From assembly GCA_900321525.1 (NCBI GenBank), contig ONWL01000021.1, positions 1 to 16,242 of the forward strand: a stretch of 16,242 bases of DNA, given 5' to 3'. This document shows positions 14,708 through 16,242 of this stretch, piece after piece. Position numbers and translations under genes: made by a program. Positions within the stretch are counted from its first letter, which is position 1, and every line of letters begins with the position of its first letter. Source of the DNA: an uncultured Eubacteriales bacterium. Its GTDB lineage: Bacteria > Bacillota > Clostridia > Lachnospirales > Lachnospiraceae. Below the pieces are notes generated by a model. It was not told where the DNA came from, did not search any database, and saw nothing but the letters and a program-made list of their open reading frames with translations.

Positions 14708-16048
14708 ATGGATTTATTTGATTTTATGCGGGAGGAGACGAAAAAGAGTGAATCTCCTCTTGCTTCCAGAATGCGGCCGGAGCGATTGGACGAAGTGGTG
14801 GGACAAAAGCATATCTTAGGGGAAGGCAGTCTGCTTCCCAGGGCGATCAGGGCTGATAAACTCAGCTCAGTAATTTTTTATGGCCCGCCGGGGACAGGAA
14901 AGACCACACTGGCGAGAGTCATTGCCAACACCACCAGTGCGGATTTTCAGCAGCTCAATGCCACTTCTGCCGGTAAAAAGGACATGGAAGAAGTGATCCG
15001 TATTGCAAAAGACAATCAGGGCATGTATGGCAAGAAAACCCTGCTGTTTATTGACGAGATTCACCGGTTCAATAAGAGCCAGCAGGATTATCTGCTGCCC
15101 TTTGTAGAAGACGGTACTGTGATACTCATTGGTGCCACCACAGAGAATCCCTATTTTGAGGTCAATGGGGCGTTGTTGTCCCGTTCCATTATTTTTGAAC
15201 TCCATGCATTAGAAGCAGAAGATATTCAGATACTCCTAAAGCGTGCAGTGTATGATATGGAAAAAGGAATGGGCAGTTTTGATGCGGAAATTGAGGAAGA
15301 TGCCCTTGTCTTTCTCAGCGATGCGGCCAACGGAGATGCCAGGGCAGGGCTGAATGCAGTGGAACTGGGCATTTTGACGACCCCTCCCAGTGCAGATGGA
15401 AAGATTCACATCACATTGGATGTGGCGTCCCAGTGCATCCAGAAGCGTGTGATCCGGTATGACAAAGAGGGAGACAATCATTACGATACCATCAGTGCCT
15501 TTATCAAAAGCATGCGCGGCTCTGATCCAGATGCGGCGATTTACTATCTGGCCAGAATGCTGTATGCAGGAGAGGATGTGAAGTTCATTGCCAGACGGAT
15601 CATGATCTGCGCATCAGAAGATGTGGGCAATGCAGATCCCCAGGCATTGCAGGTGGCAGTTTCCGCAGCGCTGGCAGTGGAGCGGGTGGGCATGCCGGAG
15701 GCACAGATCATATTGTCTCAGGCAGTGGCATATGTGGCGTCTGCCCCCAAAAGCAATGCCAGTGTCAATGCCATCGGAGAAGCCATGGAGTATGTGGCAT
15801 CCCACAAGACATTGCCGGTACCGGTGTACTTGCAGGATTCCCACTACAAAGGGGCAGCCAGGTTAGGACATGGCATTGGATATGAATATGCCCATAACTG
15901 TCCCAATCATTTTTCAGCCCAGAAGTATCTGCCGGAGGAAATGGAAGAAGTGCATTTCTACAGACCGGCAGAGGAAGGCTATGAAGTGAAAATCAGGGAA
16001 AGGCTGAATCACATCCGGAAAGAAGCCGGAGTGGACAAGCGATATTGA
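14708..16048 (+). CDS. rarA: Replication-associated recombination protein A (AAA+ ATPase)
   Basis: RarA (MgsA) is a cytoplasmic AAA+ ATPase related to clamp loaders that acts at stalled replication forks. The 446-residue length is typical. The protein opens with MDLFDFMRE and SPLASRMRPERLDEVVGQKH. It then shows Walker A GPPGTGKT (59-66), Walker B LLFIDEIHRFNKSQQD (112-127), sensor 1 GATTENPYFEVN (142-153) and the SRS arginine-finger region (158-160). The C-terminal half contains the family motifs YLARML, ASEDVGNADP and YEYAHN. ATG at 14708 is chosen because the family starts there; an in-frame ATG at 14645 would add 21 residues of no family character. The ribosome binding site is weak (AGAGAAG). 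A 37-codon frame with a strong Shine-Dalgarno (14608-14721) overlaps the start by 14 bases and could couple translation. No functional link with the wall genes is apparent. Confidence 0.95.
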   Translation: MDLFDFMREETKKSESPLASRMRPERLDEVVGQKHILGEGSLLPRAIRADKLSSVIFYGPPGTGKTTLARVIANTTSADFQQLNATSAGKKDMEEVIRIAKDNQGMYGKKTLLFIDEIHRFNKSQQDYLLPFVEDGTVILIGATTENPYFEVNGALLSRSIIFELHALEAEDIQILLKRAVYDMEKGMGSFDAEIEEDALVFLSDAANGDARAGLNAVELGILTTPPSADGKIHITLDVASQCIQKRVIRYDKEGDNHYDTISAFIKSMRGSDPDAAIYYLARMLYAGEDVKFIARRIMICASEDVGNADPQALQVAVSAALAVERVGMPEAQIILSQAVAYVASAPKSNASVNAIGEAMEYVASHKTLPVPVYLQDSHYKGAARLGHGIGYEYAHNCPNHFSAQKYLPEEMEEVHFYRPAEEGYEVKIRERLNHIRKEAGVDKRY

Positions 16049-16093
16049 ATTTACTTGAAATATATGAATAGGCAATTGCGAAACTATGATACC

Positions 16094-16240
16094 GAACGCC
16101 TTTCATCAAAATTTTTATTTGAAAAACACGCTCTCGCTTCGAATCATTCGTAAAAATGATGTCCACAGCAACGGTACTAATATTTTTTTCGCTTTTCGCT
16201 CAAAAAATAAAGTACCGGCGTTCCACAAAGTTTTTCAAAT
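16094..16240. repeat. Nested inverted-repeat element downstream of rarA, running to the window edge
   Basis: Several exact inverted repeats sit in this AT-rich stretch. GAACGCC (16094-16100) matches GGCGTTC (16217-16223), and ATTTGAAAAAC (16117-16127) matches GTTTTTCAAAT (16230-16240). ATCATT (16143-16148) matches AATGAT (16155-16160). CGGTACT (16172-16178) matches AGTACCG (16211-16217), and TATTTTTT (16181-16188) matches AAAAAATA (16202-16209). No good open frame is present on either strand. The architecture resembles a dispersed palindromic intergenic repeat or small non-autonomous element. It may also terminate rarA transcription, though no standard terminator is seen. Confidence 0.5.
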
Positions 16241-16242
16241 GA

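Overview
The window looks like chromosomal DNA of a low-to-mid GC Gram-positive anaerobe of the Clostridia, most probably Lachnospiraceae. This is inferred from strong AGGAGG-type ribosome binding sites, sigma-A promoters with extended -10 elements, intrinsic terminators, a LytR-CpsA-Psr (LCP) protein and the family character of LeuA, RarA and the glycosyltransferases. All recognised genes lie on the plus strand. I saw no rRNA, tRNA, CRISPR array, transposase or phage gene.

Region 1 (1-8741) is a surface-polysaccharide locus. It starts with the C-terminal end of a membrane protein cut by the window edge. A near-consensus promoter then drives leuA (2-isopropylmalate synthase), which is followed after 15 bases by a rhamnosyltransferase-like GT2 gene. 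A second promoter, overlapped by a perfect inverted repeat, precedes rfbC (dTDP-4-dehydrorhamnose 3,5-epimerase), an ABC-2 polysaccharide-export permease, its ATPase, a large two-domain GT2 glycosyltransferase and a third GT2 enzyme. A clear intrinsic terminator (8708-8741) ends the unit. The content resembles streptococcal rhamnose-polysaccharide (rgp/gac) loci: rhamnose activation, chain building on the cytoplasmic face, and export by an ABC transporter.

Region 2 (8753-11675) is a two-gene operon. It encodes a polyprenyl-phosphate hexose-1-phosphate transferase, which would put the first sugar on undecaprenyl phosphate, and an LCP ligase, which would attach the finished polymer to peptidoglycan. 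It ends in a strong terminator with a 16-bp perfect stem. Together with region 1 this gives initiation, elongation, export and wall attachment side by side.

Region 3 (11676-13652) is a single-gene unit for a membrane-anchored HtrA-type serine protease with a PDZ domain and an unusual tyrosine- and asparagine-rich cytoplasmic tail. An 11-bp-phased direct repeat upstream looks like a binding site for an OmpR-type response regulator.

Region 4 (13653-14571) encodes a membrane-anchored NodB-family polysaccharide deacetylase. Its leader carries a promoter inside a 13-bp dyad, then two mutually exclusive RNA hairpins, the second with a U-tract. This has the form of a transcription attenuator or riboswitch expression platform and is the most novel-looking feature of the window.

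Region 5 (14590-16242) holds rarA (AAA+ recombination factor) and, after it, about 190 bases of nested inverted repeats reaching the window edge, which look like a dispersed intergenic repeat.
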